Counted from the first letter of the stretch, positions 17,195-27,112 are shown. The stretch is DNA of 64,000 nt from Veillonella denticariosi JCM 15641 (GCF_002959855.1 NZ_PPDB01000004.1:33097-97096), one strand, 5' to 3'. The notes: generated by a model from the letters alone, not told the origin. Numbers and translations are program-made.

Positions 17195-18484
17195 ATGAAT
17201 TCCGTTTATATAGTAAAAGGTAATATTATTTATACATCACGGCCTGCGGAGTTTTCAGTGATTCCAAACGGCTATGTCATTGTTCGTAACGGTTGTATCG
17301 CGTATTGTGGTGAAAGTATTCCCTCCGAGTATGAGGCGTATCCGGTTGAGGACTACGGGGATAATTTAATTATTCCCGGATTTGTCGATACTCATGCCCA
17401 TGCGCCTCAGTTTTGTAATCGAGGCCTCGGTATGGATAAAGAATTGCTGCCTTGGCTTGAAACGTATACATTTCCGGAGGAGGCGAAGTTTTCGGATTTA
17501 GAGTACGCAAAGACGGTATATAGCGCTTTTGTTAATGAATTATGGCGTTACGGTACAACGCGCAGTATTTTATTTGGCACCATTCATAAAGAAAGTACAT
17601 TGCTATTGATGAAGCTGCTTTCAGAAGCCGGTCTATCCGCTTTTGTAGGCAAGGTTAATATGGATCGGAACAGCCCTGATTATCTGATTGAGGATACGGA
17701 GCGGTCTTTACATGATACGAGAGTATGGCTTGAAGAGGCTCAACAGTTCGGACCGCTCGTACGACCTATTGTAACCCCTCGCTTTGTACCGTCCTGTACG
17801 AGCCGCCTGATGAGCGGACTCGGAGATTTAGCGGTGGAGTATAATGTGCCAATTCAATCTCACTTATCTGAAAATCATGGTGAGATTGACTGGGTTCATT
17901 CACTTCATCCGGATTCATCCAGTTATACGGATGTATATTGTGAACATCGTCTGATGGGTACAGTGCCGACGGTTATGGCTCATTGTATTCATCTGAGCGA
18001 TGAAGAAATGGAGCGGATGCATGAAACAAAGACGATGGTGGCACACTGCCCGTACTCTAACGTGAATTTGTCCAGCGGCATAGCGCCTATACGAAAATTA
18101 TTGAATCATGGCATTTCCATTGCATTGGGCTCAGACATTTCAGGGGGGCATGACATCAGCATGGCCAAGGTTTTGACCGAAGCCGTGGGCTTGTCAAAGA
18201 TGAAATGGGCCGAGGTGGATAAAAGCTATGCACCGCTTACATTACCGGAAGCTTTCTATATGGCAACCAGGGGGGGCGGACAATTCTTTGGTGATGTAGG
18301 CAGCTTTGAAACCGGTTATGAATTTGATGCTCTTGTTATCGATGATCATGAATTGTTTGATCCGAATGAACGAAGTATAGAGGAACGCCTGGAACGGTGG
18401 CTATATATAGGCGATGATCGCCATATTGTAGGGAGATATGTAGCCGGTAAATCCTTAGATACGCCGCCGATGGCTATTGTGTAG
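17195..18484 (+). CDS. guaD: guanine deaminase
   Basis: Zinc amidohydrolase that converts guanine to xanthine and ammonia. About 429 residues. Metal ligands are visible as HAH (residues 67-69, in VDTHAHAPQF), the H of QSHLSE, the H of MAHCIHLS and the D of GSDISGG; the sequence around FCNRGLGMDKELLPWLETYTFPEE is typical of guanine deaminases rather than chlorohydrolases. The start at 17195 has AGAGGA 9 bases upstream (the TTG 17174 would overlap that site). It belongs with the riboswitch-controlled permease, giving uptake then deamination; classical work describes purine fermentation by Veillonella. Confidence 0.92.
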   Translation: MNSVYIVKGNIIYTSRPAEFSVIPNGYVIVRNGCIAYCGESIPSEYEAYPVEDYGDNLIIPGFVDTHAHAPQFCNRGLGMDKELLPWLETYTFPEEAKFSDLEYAKTVYSAFVNELWRYGTTRSILFGTIHKESTLLLMKLLSEAGLSAFVGKVNMDRNSPDYLIEDTERSLHDTRVWLEEAQQFGPLVRPIVTPRFVPSCTSRLMSGLGDLAVEYNVPIQSHLSENHGEIDWVHSLHPDSSSYTDVYCEHRLMGTVPTVMAHCIHLSDEEMERMHETKTMVAHCPYSNVNLSSGIAPIRKLLNHGISIALGSDISGGHDISMAKVLTEAVGLSKMKWAEVDKSYAPLTLPEAFYMATRGGGQFFGDVGSFETGYEFDALVIDDHELFDPNERSIEERLERWLYIGDDRHIVGRYVAGKSLDTPPMAIV

Positions 18485-18525
18485 TTATCCTATAATAGAA
18501 TAAAGTTCATAGTTAGTGATTGTTG

Positions 18526-18563
18526 AAAGTCCACCGTGTATAAGCTATGCGGTGGACTTTTTG
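18526..18563 (+). terminator. intrinsic terminator after guanine deaminase
   Basis: An 11-bp stem (18526-18536 with 18550-18560) with a 13-base loop and T-run. Confidence 0.85.
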
Positions 18564-18571
18564 CGATACAT

Positions 18572-18600
18572 TTTATACACTTCGGTGATTAGTGTATAAT
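18572..18600 (+). promoter_or_regulatory. promoter of the CDF-like transporter gene
   Basis: TTTATA (18572-18577), 17-base spacer, consensus TATAAT (18595-18600), 34 bases before the start. Confidence 0.6.
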
Positions 18601-18634
18601 AAAGATGTATATAAGTGAGAAAGGAGTGTGCTCA

Positions 18635-19588
18635 ATGGATATATTAGGGGCAAGGCGCTCCATTGAACAGAAACTACTGATGCAATCCGTGGGGCTTATG
18701 GCTTTGGTGGCTGTGAGCGGTACGATAATGGGGATTGTGACCGGGTCGAGTGCGGTCTTATTAGATGGTGTATTCTCCTTTGTCGATGTAGTTATTAAGA
18801 TTATGATGCTCATGACGGCCAAATTAGTGGCTCGTGAGACGAGTAAGCGCTTTCAGTTCGGATATTGGCAATTTGAACCTCTCGTACTTGCTGTGGAAGG
18901 TTTTTTTATTCTGCTTATCGTGCTGTATGCATTGTCCAGCGGTATTACGGATCTGTTAAGCGGCGGACGTCACGTAGATTTCGGCCCTGCTATTTATTAT
19001 GCTATATTTTTTACCGTTGCAGACACTGCGTACTATCTATATGTTCGACGTATCAATAAGAGTTTGCAGTCAAACTTGATCAAGTTTGATAACGTAAGCT
19101 GGTATGTAGATGCATTATTGGAAGCCGCTATTCTGATCAGTTTCGTCGTAGCAACGATGCTGGAAGGAACGGAATACGGAAAATGGGCCGCTTATATCGA
19201 CCCGATTGTATTGATTGTACTTGCAGTACAGATGATTCCATCCGCCATTCATATTATCGTTCCGTCCACTAAACAAATTTTGGGCTGGGCGCCGTCATCC
19301 TTGCATGATGAGGTGCAGGAAATTATGGACCGATTTATGAAAAAATATGATTTCAAGGATTACGTGACAAGCGTACAGGCGTATGGTAACTCCAGAATCA
19401 TCGAAATTGATATTCTGGTTCGCAAGAACTTCCCGTACCAAACCATTGCCGAGCTTGATGCGATTCGCAATGAAATCGATGCGGAAATCGGCGGAAATCC
19501 GACGGAGAAATGGGTGACCATTTCTTTCACGGGCACACGCAAGTGGATGGCGAAAGATTATCTGCTCGACGAAGATGATGACGATTAG
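18635..19588 (+). CDS. cation diffusion facilitator (CDF)-family transporter, atypical metal site
   Basis: A 317-residue membrane protein with about six membrane segments and a C-terminal cytosolic ferredoxin-like domain (about 215-310), the CDF layout. The TM2 motif reads GSSAVLLDGVFSFVD where typical members have a D, then H or D three residues later, then D: the middle ligand position is F here. TM5 has VDALLEAA (D and E) rather than HxxxD. The usual Zn/Mn/Fe efflux function is therefore uncertain. ATG 18635 is preferred to 18605 because AAGGAG sits 8 bases before it. The tail is acidic (DEDDDD). Confidence 0.75.
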   Translation: MDILGARRSIEQKLLMQSVGLMALVAVSGTIMGIVTGSSAVLLDGVFSFVDVVIKIMMLMTAKLVARETSKRFQFGYWQFEPLVLAVEGFFILLIVLYALSSGITDLLSGGRHVDFGPAIYYAIFFTVADTAYYLYVRRINKSLQSNLIKFDNVSWYVDALLEAAILISFVVATMLEGTEYGKWAAYIDPIVLIVLAVQMIPSAIHIIVPSTKQILGWAPSSLHDEVQEIMDRFMKKYDFKDYVTSVQAYGNSRIIEIDILVRKNFPYQTIAELDAIRNEIDAEIGGNPTEKWVTISFTGTRKWMAKDYLLDEDDDD

Positions 19589-19674
19589 ATATCTGTACGG
19601 ATGCGCGTCAATGTATAAATCTTCGCTGAATAGATGTATAAATATAGGCTGTTAATGATAAATACAGTAATATA

Positions 19675-19683
19675 TGGTATACT
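19675..19683 (+). promoter_or_regulatory. extended -10 promoter of serS
   Basis: TGgTATACT about 55 bases upstream of the serS start. I found no T-box leader in the 150-base gap. Confidence 0.5.
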
Positions 19684-19738
19684 TAAACGTATTGAATACA
19701 CTTTGTACATAACATAGTTGGAGAAAGAGGTTTATAGT

Positions 19739-21019
19739 ATGTTAGATTTAAAATTTGTTCGTGAACATCTCGATTTGGTGCAACAAAATTTGGACAATCG
19801 CCATACGAAGGGCGATTTAGAAACCTTTGTATCCGCTTATGATGAACGTCGTCAATTGATCGGTAAGGTAGAGGAACTAAAGGCTCTGCGCAATTCCGTA
19901 ACAGAGGAAATCAGTCAATTGAAACGCAATAAAGAAAATGCTGATGATAAAATCGCTGAAATGAAGAAGGTGGGCGATGATATTGCGGAACTCGATAACC
20001 GTATTCGCGAGGTGGAAACTACATTGCGTGATGCGGCATTGATGTTGCCGAATATGTGTGATGAATCCGTTCCTGTCGGTGCCGATGAGGACGAAAATGT
20101 AGAGCAGCGTAAATGGGGTGAACCGCGTCAATTCGATTTTGACGTACAGGCTCATTGGGATTTAGGTGAAAGCCTCGATATTCTTGATTTCAATCGCGCC
20201 GGTAAGATGAGCGGTGCTCGTTTTACCGTGTATAAAGGGTTAGGTGCTCGCTTAGAACGCGCTCTTATCAACTTTATGGTCGACCTTCACGTAGATAAGC
20301 ACGGCTATACGGAAATGATGACACCGTATATGGTAACGCGCGAAACGTTGACCGGAACAGGCCAGTTGCCCAAATTTGCGGAAGATATGTACCATGTAGA
20401 GGATACGGAATATTTCTTGATTCCTACGGCAGAGGTAACATTGACGAATTATCATGGCGGCGAGATTTTGAACGAAGATGAGTTGCCGAAATATTATACC
20501 GCGTTTACTGCATGTTTCCGCGCCGAAGCCGGTTCTGCCGGTCGCGATACGCGGGGGCTTATCCGTCAGCATCAGTTCAATAAGGTGGAAATGGTGAAAC
20601 TGGCGAAACCTGAGGATTCTTTTAAGGAACTGGAAACATTGACGGACAACGCTGAAGAAGTGTTGCGCTTATTGGAATTGCCGTTCCGCGTTATCACCCT
20701 TTGTACGGGTGACATCGGATTCGGTTCCGCTAAGACCTATGATGTTGAAGTATGGATGCCTGCACAAGGTAAGTATAGAGAAATCTCTTCCTGCTCCAAT
20801 ATGACCGATTTCCAAGCGCGTCGAGCGAATATCAAGTTCCGTCGCGGACCTAAAGGAAAACCTGAATTTGTTCACACTTTGAACGGATCCGGACTTGCTG
20901 TGGGCCGTACGGTGGCTGCCATTTTGGAAAATTATCAACAGGCAGACGGATCCGTTGTAATTCCTAAGGTTCTTGTTCCGTATATGGGCGGCGTTGAAGT
21001 GATTGCGGCGGTGAAGTAA
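19739..21019 (+). CDS. serS: seryl-tRNA synthetase
   Basis: Charges tRNA-Ser and tRNA-Sec. The 426-residue enzyme has the long N-terminal antiparallel coiled coil that grips the tRNA variable arm (about residues 25-105) and class II motifs, including [38 protein letters not shown] (motif 2 region) and [20 protein letters not shown] (motif 3). ATG 19739 has AAGAGG 8 bases upstream; the TTG 19718 in frame would start before that site. Confidence 0.96.
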   Translation: MLDLKFVREHLDLVQQNLDNRHTKGDLETFVSAYDERRQLIGKVEELKALRNSVTEEISQLKRNKENADDKIAEMKKVGDDIAELDNRIREVETTLRDAALMLPNMCDESVPVGADEDENVEQRKWGEPRQFDFDVQAHWDLGESLDILDFNRAGKMSGARFTVYKGLGARLERALINFMVDLHVDKHGYTEMMTPYMVTRETLTGTGQLPKFAEDMYHVEDTEYFLIPTAEVTLTNYHGGEILNEDELPKYYTAFTACFRAEAGSAGRDTRGLIRQHQFNKVEMVKLAKPEDSFKELETLTDNAEEVLRLLELPFRVITLCTGDIGFGSAKTYDVEVWMPAQGKYREISSCSNMTDFQARRANIKFRRGPKGKPEFVHTLNGSGLAVGRTVAAILENYQQADGSVVIPKVLVPYMGGVEVIAAVK

Positions 21020-21031
21020 GAGGGGGCTCCT

Positions 21032-21673
21032 ATGAAGTTTTTTATTGATACAGCAGAATTTGATGAAATTAAAGAGGCTTATGCTTTCGGATTTATTGAT
21101 GGAGTAACCACAAATCCATCCCTTATCGTGAAGGCTAAACGCGATTTGAAACAAGTTATTTCCGAGATTGCGAATCTTGTGGATGGACCTGTCAGCGCGG
21201 AGGTTATCGCTTCTGATGCGGAAGGCATGGTCGCTGAAGCTCATGAACTGGTGAAATTAGGCTCTAACGTAGTCATTAAAATTCCGATGACGCCGGAAGG
21301 TCTTAAAGCCGTTTCTGTGTTGAGTAAAGAAGGCATTAAAACAAACGTGACTTTGATTTTTTCAGCTAATCAAGCGCTGTTGGCGGCGCGTGCCGGCGCC
21401 TCTTATGTGAGTCCGTTCGTAGGACGTATCGACGATATCAGCATGGAAGGGCTTACATTGATTCAGGATATTGCGGATATTTTCGCTATTCATGACATTC
21501 CCACGGAAATTATCGCTGCCAGTGTGAGAACCCCGCTGCATATCATTCAATGCGCAAAGGCCGGCGCCCATATTGCGACGGTTCCGTTTAAAGTACTTTT
21601 ACAGGCCATGAAACATCCGTTGACGGATGCAGGTCTTGAAAAGTTTATGGCTGATTGGAAACAAGCTAATTAA
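21032..21673 (+). CDS. transaldolase / fructose-6-phosphate aldolase family protein
   Basis: Small 213-residue class I aldolase of the TalC/FSA group. [16 protein letters not shown] and [11 protein letters not shown] are family hallmarks, and the Schiff-base lysine is in [16 protein letters not shown] (about residue 84). True transaldolases and FSA are hard to separate at this length; in Firmicutes this subfamily usually acts as transaldolase. It lies 12 bases after serS and before glpX, forming a sugar-phosphate pair useful in an organism that makes sugars from lactate. Confidence 0.88.
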   Translation: MKFFIDTAEFDEIKEAYAFGFIDGVTTNPSLIVKAKRDLKQVISEIANLVDGPVSAEVIASDAEGMVAEAHELVKLGSNVVIKIPMTPEGLKAVSVLSKEGIKTNVTLIFSANQALLAARAGASYVSPFVGRIDDISMEGLTLIQDIADIFAIHDIPTEIIAASVRTPLHIIQCAKAGAHIATVPFKVLLQAMKHPLTDAGLEKFMADWKQAN

Positions 21674-21740
21674 TAAGACGGTATATAACTCATACAAGTA
21701 AGCTACATTATTAAATACAGGACTTATAAGGAGGCCCATT

Positions 21741-22703
21741 ATGGATCGTACATTGTCGTTGGAATTTGCTCGTGTCGTTGAGGCTGCGGCTTTGCGCAGC
21801 GGTCGTTTATTAGGACGCGGACAAAAGGATGAGGCCGATGGCCTTGCGGTAGATGCGATGCGTCAAGCATTTGATTCCGTGCGCATTTCCGGTACCGTAG
21901 TTATCGGTGAAGGTGAAATTGATGAAGCACCTATGCTTTATATCGGTGAACATGTAGGTGCGGGCGGACCGGAAGTCGATATCGCGGTGGATCCTATCGA
22001 AGGGACGAATCTTATTGCAAAAGGACAGAACGGGGCGATTGCCGTTATGGCTATCGCTGAAAAGGGCGGTTTGTTGCACGCACCGGATATGTATATGGAA
22101 AAATTGTGCGTCGGTCCTCGCGGGGCAGGTGCTATCGATATTACAAAATCCTTGACGGAAAATATTAAAAATGTGGCTGCCAAGATGGAACGTAATGTAG
22201 ATGAAATCACATTGGTTATGCTCGATCGTGAGCGTCATCAAGGATTGATGAAAGAAGCTCGTGATCTAGGTGCACGTATTATGCTTATCACCGACGGAGA
22301 TGTAAACCCTGCAATGGAATGTTGTATCGAAGGCTCCGGGGTACACATGGTTGTCGGTACGGGAGGCGCGCCTGAAGGTGTATTGGCCGCTGCGGCATTG
22401 AAATGCGTAGGTGGTGATATGCAGGCGCGTTTGAAACCGGAAACGGATGAAGAAATTCGTCGTTGCCATGAAATGGGTATTGCCGATGTCAATCAGGTTC
22501 TTACTTTGGATGATTTGGTTCGTACCGATGATGTTATTTTTGCGGCAACAGCCATTACACGCGGTAACTTGTTGAATCCGATTCAATACTTCCCGGGCGG
22601 TGCGCGTACTCATACCATCGTGATGCGCTCTAAAACGGGTACCGTACGATTCCTCGACACGGTTCATATGGACCAAAAATTAAAATCGTTGAAAGCGAAA
22701 TAA
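21741..22703 (+). CDS. glpX: class II fructose-1,6-bisphosphatase GlpX
   Basis: Dephosphorylates fructose-1,6-bisphosphate, a committed step of gluconeogenesis. The 320-residue protein shows the Li-sensitive phosphatase metal motifs VIGEGEIDEAPMLYIGE (about 54-70) and VDPIEGTNL (about 82-90), and the GlpX-specific GSGVHMVVGTGGAPEGVLAAAALK. AGGAGG lies 8 bases before the ATG. Veillonella lives on lactate and related acids, so gluconeogenesis would be constitutive; that is inference. An intrinsic terminator follows. Confidence 0.95.
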   Translation: MDRTLSLEFARVVEAAALRSGRLLGRGQKDEADGLAVDAMRQAFDSVRISGTVVIGEGEIDEAPMLYIGEHVGAGGPEVDIAVDPIEGTNLIAKGQNGAIAVMAIAEKGGLLHAPDMYMEKLCVGPRGAGAIDITKSLTENIKNVAAKMERNVDEITLVMLDRERHQGLMKEARDLGARIMLITDGDVNPAMECCIEGSGVHMVVGTGGAPEGVLAAAALKCVGGDMQARLKPETDEEIRRCHEMGIADVNQVLTLDDLVRTDDVIFAATAITRGNLLNPIQYFPGGARTHTIVMRSKTGTVRFLDTVHMDQKLKSLKAK

Positions 22704-22762
22704 ATTTATATGATTATTTCATTGATATTCTCGTCATTGAATTGCGGTTGATATAGGTTTGA

Positions 22763-22791
22763 AGAGGCTCCTCATCAAGAGGAGCCTTTTT
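22763..22791 (+). terminator. intrinsic terminator after glpX
   Basis: AGGCTCCTC (22765-22773) pairs with GAGGAGCCT (22779-22787), 5-base loop, T-run. Confidence 0.85.
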
Positions 22792-22813
22792 CGTTGTAAA
22801 TTTAATCGTTCTC

Positions 22814-22870
22814 TTGATGAGAGATAGAAAAAAATAGTATAATAACATTTAGTATAATAACATTTAGTAT
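22814..22870 (+). promoter_or_regulatory. murA promoter with a tandemly duplicated -10 segment
   Basis: The 15-base unit AGTATAATAACATTT occurs at 22836-22850 and 22851-22865 with a further partial AGTAT. Each full copy carries TATAAT (22838-22843 and 22853-22858). TTGATG at 22814-22819 is 18 bases from the first -10, so the first copy is the likelier one in use. Confidence 0.6.
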
Positions 22871-22939
22871 GTGACGTTATAAATACAAAATCTTGTAGGT
22901 GATGCGAGATTATTGATATAAAGTGTAGGAGGAATTCTG

Positions 22940-24205
22940 TTGGAAAAGCTAATTATTCAAGGTGGCAATCGATTGGAAGGCCGTGTACGTGTCAGTAGTG
23001 CAAAAAATGCGGTATTACCTATTATTGCCGGTACATTACTAGCGTCTACACCTAGTAAATTACTTGAAATTCCAAACTTGGAGGATGTTGGAACTATATG
23101 CCAAGTTATCGAGTCTTTAGGGGTTAAGATTACCAGAAATAAAGAAGATAATGAAATCATCTTTGACGCTTCTACACTCACTGCAACCGAAGCACCGTAC
23201 GAATTAGTTCGCAAGATGCGCGCATCCTTCCTCGTGATGGGACCTTTGTTGGCCCGGAAGGGGGAAGCTAAAATTTCTATGCCCGGCGGCTGCGCTATCG
23301 GAGCACGGCCTATCGATCTTCATTTAAAAGCCTTTGAGGCTCTCGGTGCAAAAATCGATATTACCGAAGAGTATGTACATGCATATGCACCGGAAGGCTT
23401 GAAGGGGACTCAGATTTACCTGGATTTTCCAAGCGTAGGTGCTACGGAAAATGTCATCATGGCTGCCTCTATGGCGCAGGGAAAGACCGTTATTGAAAAT
23501 GCTGCCGAGGAGCCCGAAATTGTTGATTTGGCGACATTCTTAAATGCAATGGGCGCTAATATCCGCGGTGCCGGCACCAATGTGATTCGTATCGAAGGGG
23601 TACCTAAGTTGCACGGTGCTACACATACAGTCATTCCTGATCGCATTGAAGCGGGAACATACTTGATTGCGGCGGCTATGGCCGGCGGGGATGTATTTGT
23701 AGAAAATGCATTGCCGGAACATTTAAAACCGGTGGTGGCTAAACTGAAAGAGGCCGGCGTTACCGTAGAGGAAGATATTGACGGTATCCGTGTCATCAGT
23801 ACCGGTAAAGATATTAAAGCGGTAGATATTAAAACATTGCCGTATCCGGGATTTCCGACAGATATGCAGGCTCAGTTTATGGCTTTAACAACGATTGCAG
23901 AAGGATCGAGCACCGTTACGGAAACGGTATTTGAAAATCGCTTCATGCATGTTGCCGAACTTCGCAAGATGGGGGCTCATATCGATATCGATAACCGGCA
24001 GGCTATCGTAGAAGGTATGCCGCGTTTACATGGCGCTGTCGTGAATGCAACGGACTTGCGTGCGGGGGCTGCCCTTGTATGCGCCGCATTGACGGCCGAA
24101 GGAACGACGGAAATCGGGCGCCTTCATCACATCGATCGAGGCTATGATGATTTTGTGGGTAAGTTGAAAAGGTTAGGTGCCGATATTGTTCGGGTTGACG
24201 AATAA
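22940..24205 (+). CDS. murA: UDP-N-acetylglucosamine 1-carboxyvinyltransferase MurA
   Basis: First committed step of peptidoglycan synthesis: adds enolpyruvate from PEP to UDP-GlcNAc. The 421-residue inside-out alpha/beta barrel protein has [13 protein letters not shown] near the N-terminus and the fosfomycin-target cysteine in [15 protein letters not shown] (residue 118, equal to Cys115 of E. coli). It starts at TTG 22940 with TAGGAGG upstream. Its 3' end overlaps the next frame by up to 29 bases, depending on the start used there. Confidence 0.96.
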   Translation: MEKLIIQGGNRLEGRVRVSSAKNAVLPIIAGTLLASTPSKLLEIPNLEDVGTICQVIESLGVKITRNKEDNEIIFDASTLTATEAPYELVRKMRASFLVMGPLLARKGEAKISMPGGCAIGARPIDLHLKAFEALGAKIDITEEYVHAYAPEGLKGTQIYLDFPSVGATENVIMAASMAQGKTVIENAAEEPEIVDLATFLNAMGANIRGAGTNVIRIEGVPKLHGATHTVIPDRIEAGTYLIAAAMAGGDVFVENALPEHLKPVVAKLKEAGVTVEEDIDGIRVISTGKDIKAVDIKTLPYPGFPTDMQAQFMALTTIAEGSSTVTETVFENRFMHVAELRKMGAHIDIDNRQAIVEGMPRLHGAVVNATDLRAGAALVCAALTAEGTTEIGRLHHIDRGYDDFVGKLKRLGADIVRVDE

Positions 24206-25571
24206 GAATAAAGGGCCAAAACAGAATACAAAGAAACGAAGCCGGCGCTCTAAAGGGCCGGCTTTATATAACGAACAGCAGAATTTAGGTGCGGCCAGGG
24301 CGGCGAATACGAAGAGCGATGCGGGCCGTAAGCCGTTACGCAAGACAAAGCGAAAGTCCGCGAAGCTTTCAAAAGGGGTAACGAAACAGGCGAATCATTT
24401 GACCTCGAATATGCGAGATGCCATGGTAAAGGTTACGCAATTACGCCGTGCTGAACGCCGTAATCGTGAGGCTGTAGCGATTGCCAAGACAACACCTGCC
24501 ATGACCTTGAAGCGATTGGTCAGACCGGAACAGGTCGGGGACTGGATGAGTCGATTGAACCGGTCTCTGACGTTTGATTTAGGCATCGATCTGGGTACGG
24601 CCAATATCCTGATCTATGCGAAGGGGAAAGGCCTTGTCTTGGATGAGCCGGCTTATATTGCACGAGATGACAAGACCGGGGATATTCTCGCCTTGGGAGA
24701 AACGGCACGTACCATGGTAGGCCGTACGCCAAAGGGGATTTCCGTCATTCGCCCCGTGAAAGCAGGTGTCATTGCGGATTACGATATGACGGAATTTATG
24801 CTGAAGTATTTTATTCGTTCCGTCGTACCTGCTTCGCGTCTCATGAAAACGCGCATCATCGTCTGTGTGCCGTCAGGGATTACACCTGTTGAAAAGCGGG
24901 CGATCCTGGAAGCGCTTTTACGGACGGGGGCAAAGAAGACGGTTCTTATCGAAGAACCGCTTGCAGCTGCTATGGGAACGGGCCTCAACGATGCGCAGCA
25001 GGTGGGGGCCATGGTGGTAGATGTGGGCGGCGGTACTACGGATATTGCCGTATTATGCGATACCGGTGTCGTTGTCAGCGAGTCCTTACGTATCGGCGGA
25101 GATTCGTTTAATGATTCTATCATTCGTTATATACGGCGTAAAAAACGTCTTATTATCGGTCAATTGACGGCGGAAGAGATAAAGGTTGCTGTCGGCACCG
25201 TCGATCGTCGTGCCAGAGAGCGCGTTATTGAAGTGCGCGGCCGTGATTCCGGATCGGGCCTGCCTAAGATGGTTTCCGTTAATTCTTTGGAAATTCAACG
25301 GGCTTTAGAGGCGCAGGTGATGAATATTCTGGAGGCTATTAAAGGTATTCTTGAAAAGACACCGCCTGAGTTGGTAGCGGCAATTACTGATCATGGAATT
25401 ATCTTGACCGGTGGCGGAGCCCTCGTTGACGGTCTTGACAGGGTCATCACGCGCTCTATAGGTGTTGCATCTTATCTTGTGGAATCACCTCGCTATGCGG
25501 TCATCAAGGGGGTTGCCAAGGCCCTTGATGAAATGTCGCAACTGCGAGATACATTGGATGAATTACAATAA
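24177..25571 (+). CDS. MreB/Mbl-like actin homologue with a basic N-terminal extension
   Basis: From about residue 124 (ATG 24546) this is a complete MreB-family protein: [14 protein letters not shown] (phosphate loop 1), [13 protein letters not shown] (phosphate loop 2), [14 protein letters not shown] (adenosine motif). MreB filaments guide lateral wall synthesis in rods, so a homologue in what is probably a coccus is notable. The frame is open upstream for a further 123 codons that contain about 32 Lys/Arg but only 6 acidic residues. The true start is open: GTG 24177 (overlapping murA), an internal ATG at 24411, or ATG 24546. A terminator-like hairpin lies at 24239-24266. No mreC or mreD is nearby. 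Confidence 0.8.
   Translation: MPILFGLTNKNKGPKQNTKKRSRRSKGPALYNEQQNLGAARAANTKSDAGRKPLRKTKRKSAKLSKGVTKQANHLTSNMRDAMVKVTQLRRAERRNREAVAIAKTTPAMTLKRLVRPEQVGDWMSRLNRSLTFDLGIDLGTANILIYAKGKGLVLDEPAYIARDDKTGDILALGETARTMVGRTPKGISVIRPVKAGVIADYDMTEFMLKYFIRSVVPASRLMKTRIIVCVPSGITPVEKRAILEALLRTGAKKTVLIEEPLAAAMGTGLNDAQQVGAMVVDVGGGTTDIAVLCDTGVVVSESLRIGGDSFNDSIIRYIRRKKRLIIGQLTAEEIKVAVGTVDRRARERVIEVRGRDSGSGLPKMVSVNSLEIQRALEAQVMNILEAIKGILEKTPPELVAAITDHGIILTGGGALVDGLDRVITRSIGVASYLVESPRYAVIKGVAKALDEMSQLRDTLDELQ
24239..24266 (+). other. GC-rich hairpin just after murA
   Basis: AAGCCGGC (24239-24246) pairs with GCCGGCTT (24257-24264), then TATATA. It resembles a weak terminator for murA, yet it sits inside the open frame of the MreB paralogue's N-terminal extension. 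Confidence 0.5.
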
Positions 25572-25605
25572 TATACATCTATATTTCATGAATATAAAGT
25601 AAGAT

Positions 25606-25680
25606 ACAAACGAAGTTATTCTTCTGTCGCTAGTCATGTTGACATATCCAAGAAGTATATAACTTCGTTTTTGTATTTTT
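25606..25680 (+). terminator. long, internally structured terminator after the MreB paralogue
   Basis: An 11-bp outer stem (25609-25619 with 25659-25669), an inner 5-bp stem (25621-25625 with 25651-25655) and a small inner GTCA/TGAC hairpin (25633-25643) end in a T-rich run. The 40-base structured loop is unusual for a plain terminator; it could be a processed small RNA. Confidence 0.65.
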
Positions 25681-25768
25681 GAAATATATCATGTATACTA
25701 TAGTAAAAGTATATTGTACAAAATTTATATAAAGGCAAGTCTTATACATTGTCTTATTGAGGACATAT

Positions 25769-27112
25769 ATGAAACGATATATCTATCTAACCGCAGCGTT
25801 GCTTGGGGCTATGGGATTACTGGCTCCATCGGCTGAGGCGGGAAACCTTACGGCACTACGCGTATCTAATCATGACGGCACAAGTCGGGTCGTGTTTGAT
25901 TTGTCGGAAATGCCTGTTTCTTGGACGAGTTCTTATAATGAAGCAGATCGGTCTCTTACGTTGAATTTAGGTGGTACGAAGAACGGTTTGACCGCTCCGG
26001 TGACGCAAAACTCCAGTAAAACCGGTGTGCTTAAAGGCGTGGGCTTACAAAATGTAAACGGTTCTTTACAGGTAACACTGACTGCGAACCGAGATGTACA
26101 ACACCATGCTTTTACATTGAAGAATCCGACGCGTATTATAGTCGATTTGTTCTCGAATTATTCACAACAGACCACAAAGGATATTAATAAATCCATTAAG
26201 TACAGTAAAATCAGCAATACTGTAGGCGAAGGAAAAATTCAGGCCTTTGCGTTGGCCGTCGATAATACATCGCCGATGGTGGCGTCTCATGTACCTGAAG
26301 GGAAAGCACTTTCCGGCATACAGCAGAAACATACGGCGGCTATCGGCGCAAAAGTCAAGGGGCGTAGTTTTGAACAACCTTATACCGTTGCTTCTAATGG
26401 TGCCGTTGATCTGGAACGGATAGGCAATCGCGGAACTTTGCGGTATACCCCTAACCGAGGTTATTTTATAGAGGAAAAACGACCTTCTTTACAGGCGAAA
26501 GCGGGAAAACAAAGTTTTACAATTACATCTGTAAATACGCCTCGTAAGGAAAATGCGTTGACATTATATACCCCGTCGTATGGCAACTCCACAAAGACCA
26601 ATGATTTTGGTTATGAGGTGACCGTGGCGAACGGGAAGGTTGTGAGTCATCGAAAGGGAAATTCTCCAATCGGTGCAAATCAATATGTATTATCGGGGCA
26701 TGGCGAGTCTCGAAACGCCTTGCGCAAGTTAAAGGTAGGAACACCTGTTACAATTCAAAATCGACAGGATTTAGCGCAGGTCAGTACCGCAGGCGGTGCT
26801 GCCGTTCAGGGCGGTACACTGGTAATGAAAAATGGCCGTTATGTAGGTGCTGATACGTCAAATAATGAAGCGCGCAGCTTTATAGGCACCACAAAAGATC
26901 ATGATTTGGTCGTGCTGACTGTAGATAAGGTGGGAATTAATTCCGTCGGGGTCACTGAAAAAGAGGGGGCGGCGTTGCTTTCAAAGATGGGGGCCACAGA
27001 TGGTTTTGAATTATCAAACCAGGGTAGCGTAGATGTTCTCGTGAATGACGCCTATGTACACAAGGCATCATCCGCACCTTCGACATACGAAGATATAATT
27101 ATTATTAAATGA
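25769..27112 (+). CDS. exported AMIN-domain plus NAGPA-like (phosphodiester glycosidase) protein
   Basis: A 447-residue protein with a signal peptide (cleavage after APSAEA), an AMIN-like beta domain (about 25-130), which in other proteins binds peptidoglycan or septal partners, and a C-terminal domain resembling the NAGPA/phosphodiester glycosidase family (about 255-447: GGAAVQGGTLVMKNG, RSFIGTTKDHDLVVLTVD, EGAALLSKMGATDGFELSNQGS). The family's usual terminal NLDGGGSS is replaced by ELSNQGS, so activity is doubtful. ATG 25769 has GAGGA just upstream. Its own promoter region lies after the preceding terminator. A cell-envelope role is inferred. Confidence 0.7.
   Translation: MKRYIYLTAALLGAMGLLAPSAEAGNLTALRVSNHDGTSRVVFDLSEMPVSWTSSYNEADRSLTLNLGGTKNGLTAPVTQNSSKTGVLKGVGLQNVNGSLQVTLTANRDVQHHAFTLKNPTRIIVDLFSNYSQQTTKDINKSIKYSKISNTVGEGKIQAFALAVDNTSPMVASHVPEGKALSGIQQKHTAAIGAKVKGRSFEQPYTVASNGAVDLERIGNRGTLRYTPNRGYFIEEKRPSLQAKAGKQSFTITSVNTPRKENALTLYTPSYGNSTKTNDFGYEVTVANGKVVSHRKGNSPIGANQYVLSGHGESRNALRKLKVGTPVTIQNRQDLAQVSTAGGAAVQGGTLVMKNGRYVGADTSNNEARSFIGTTKDHDLVVLTVDKVGINSVGVTEKEGAALLSKMGATDGFELSNQGSVDVLVNDAYVHKASSAPSTYEDIIIIK

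Noticed and set aside
18491-18496. TATAAT just after guanine deaminase as a promoter-terminator leader like greA
   Set aside because: No -35 is visible and a better promoter lies downstream of the terminator at 18572-18600.
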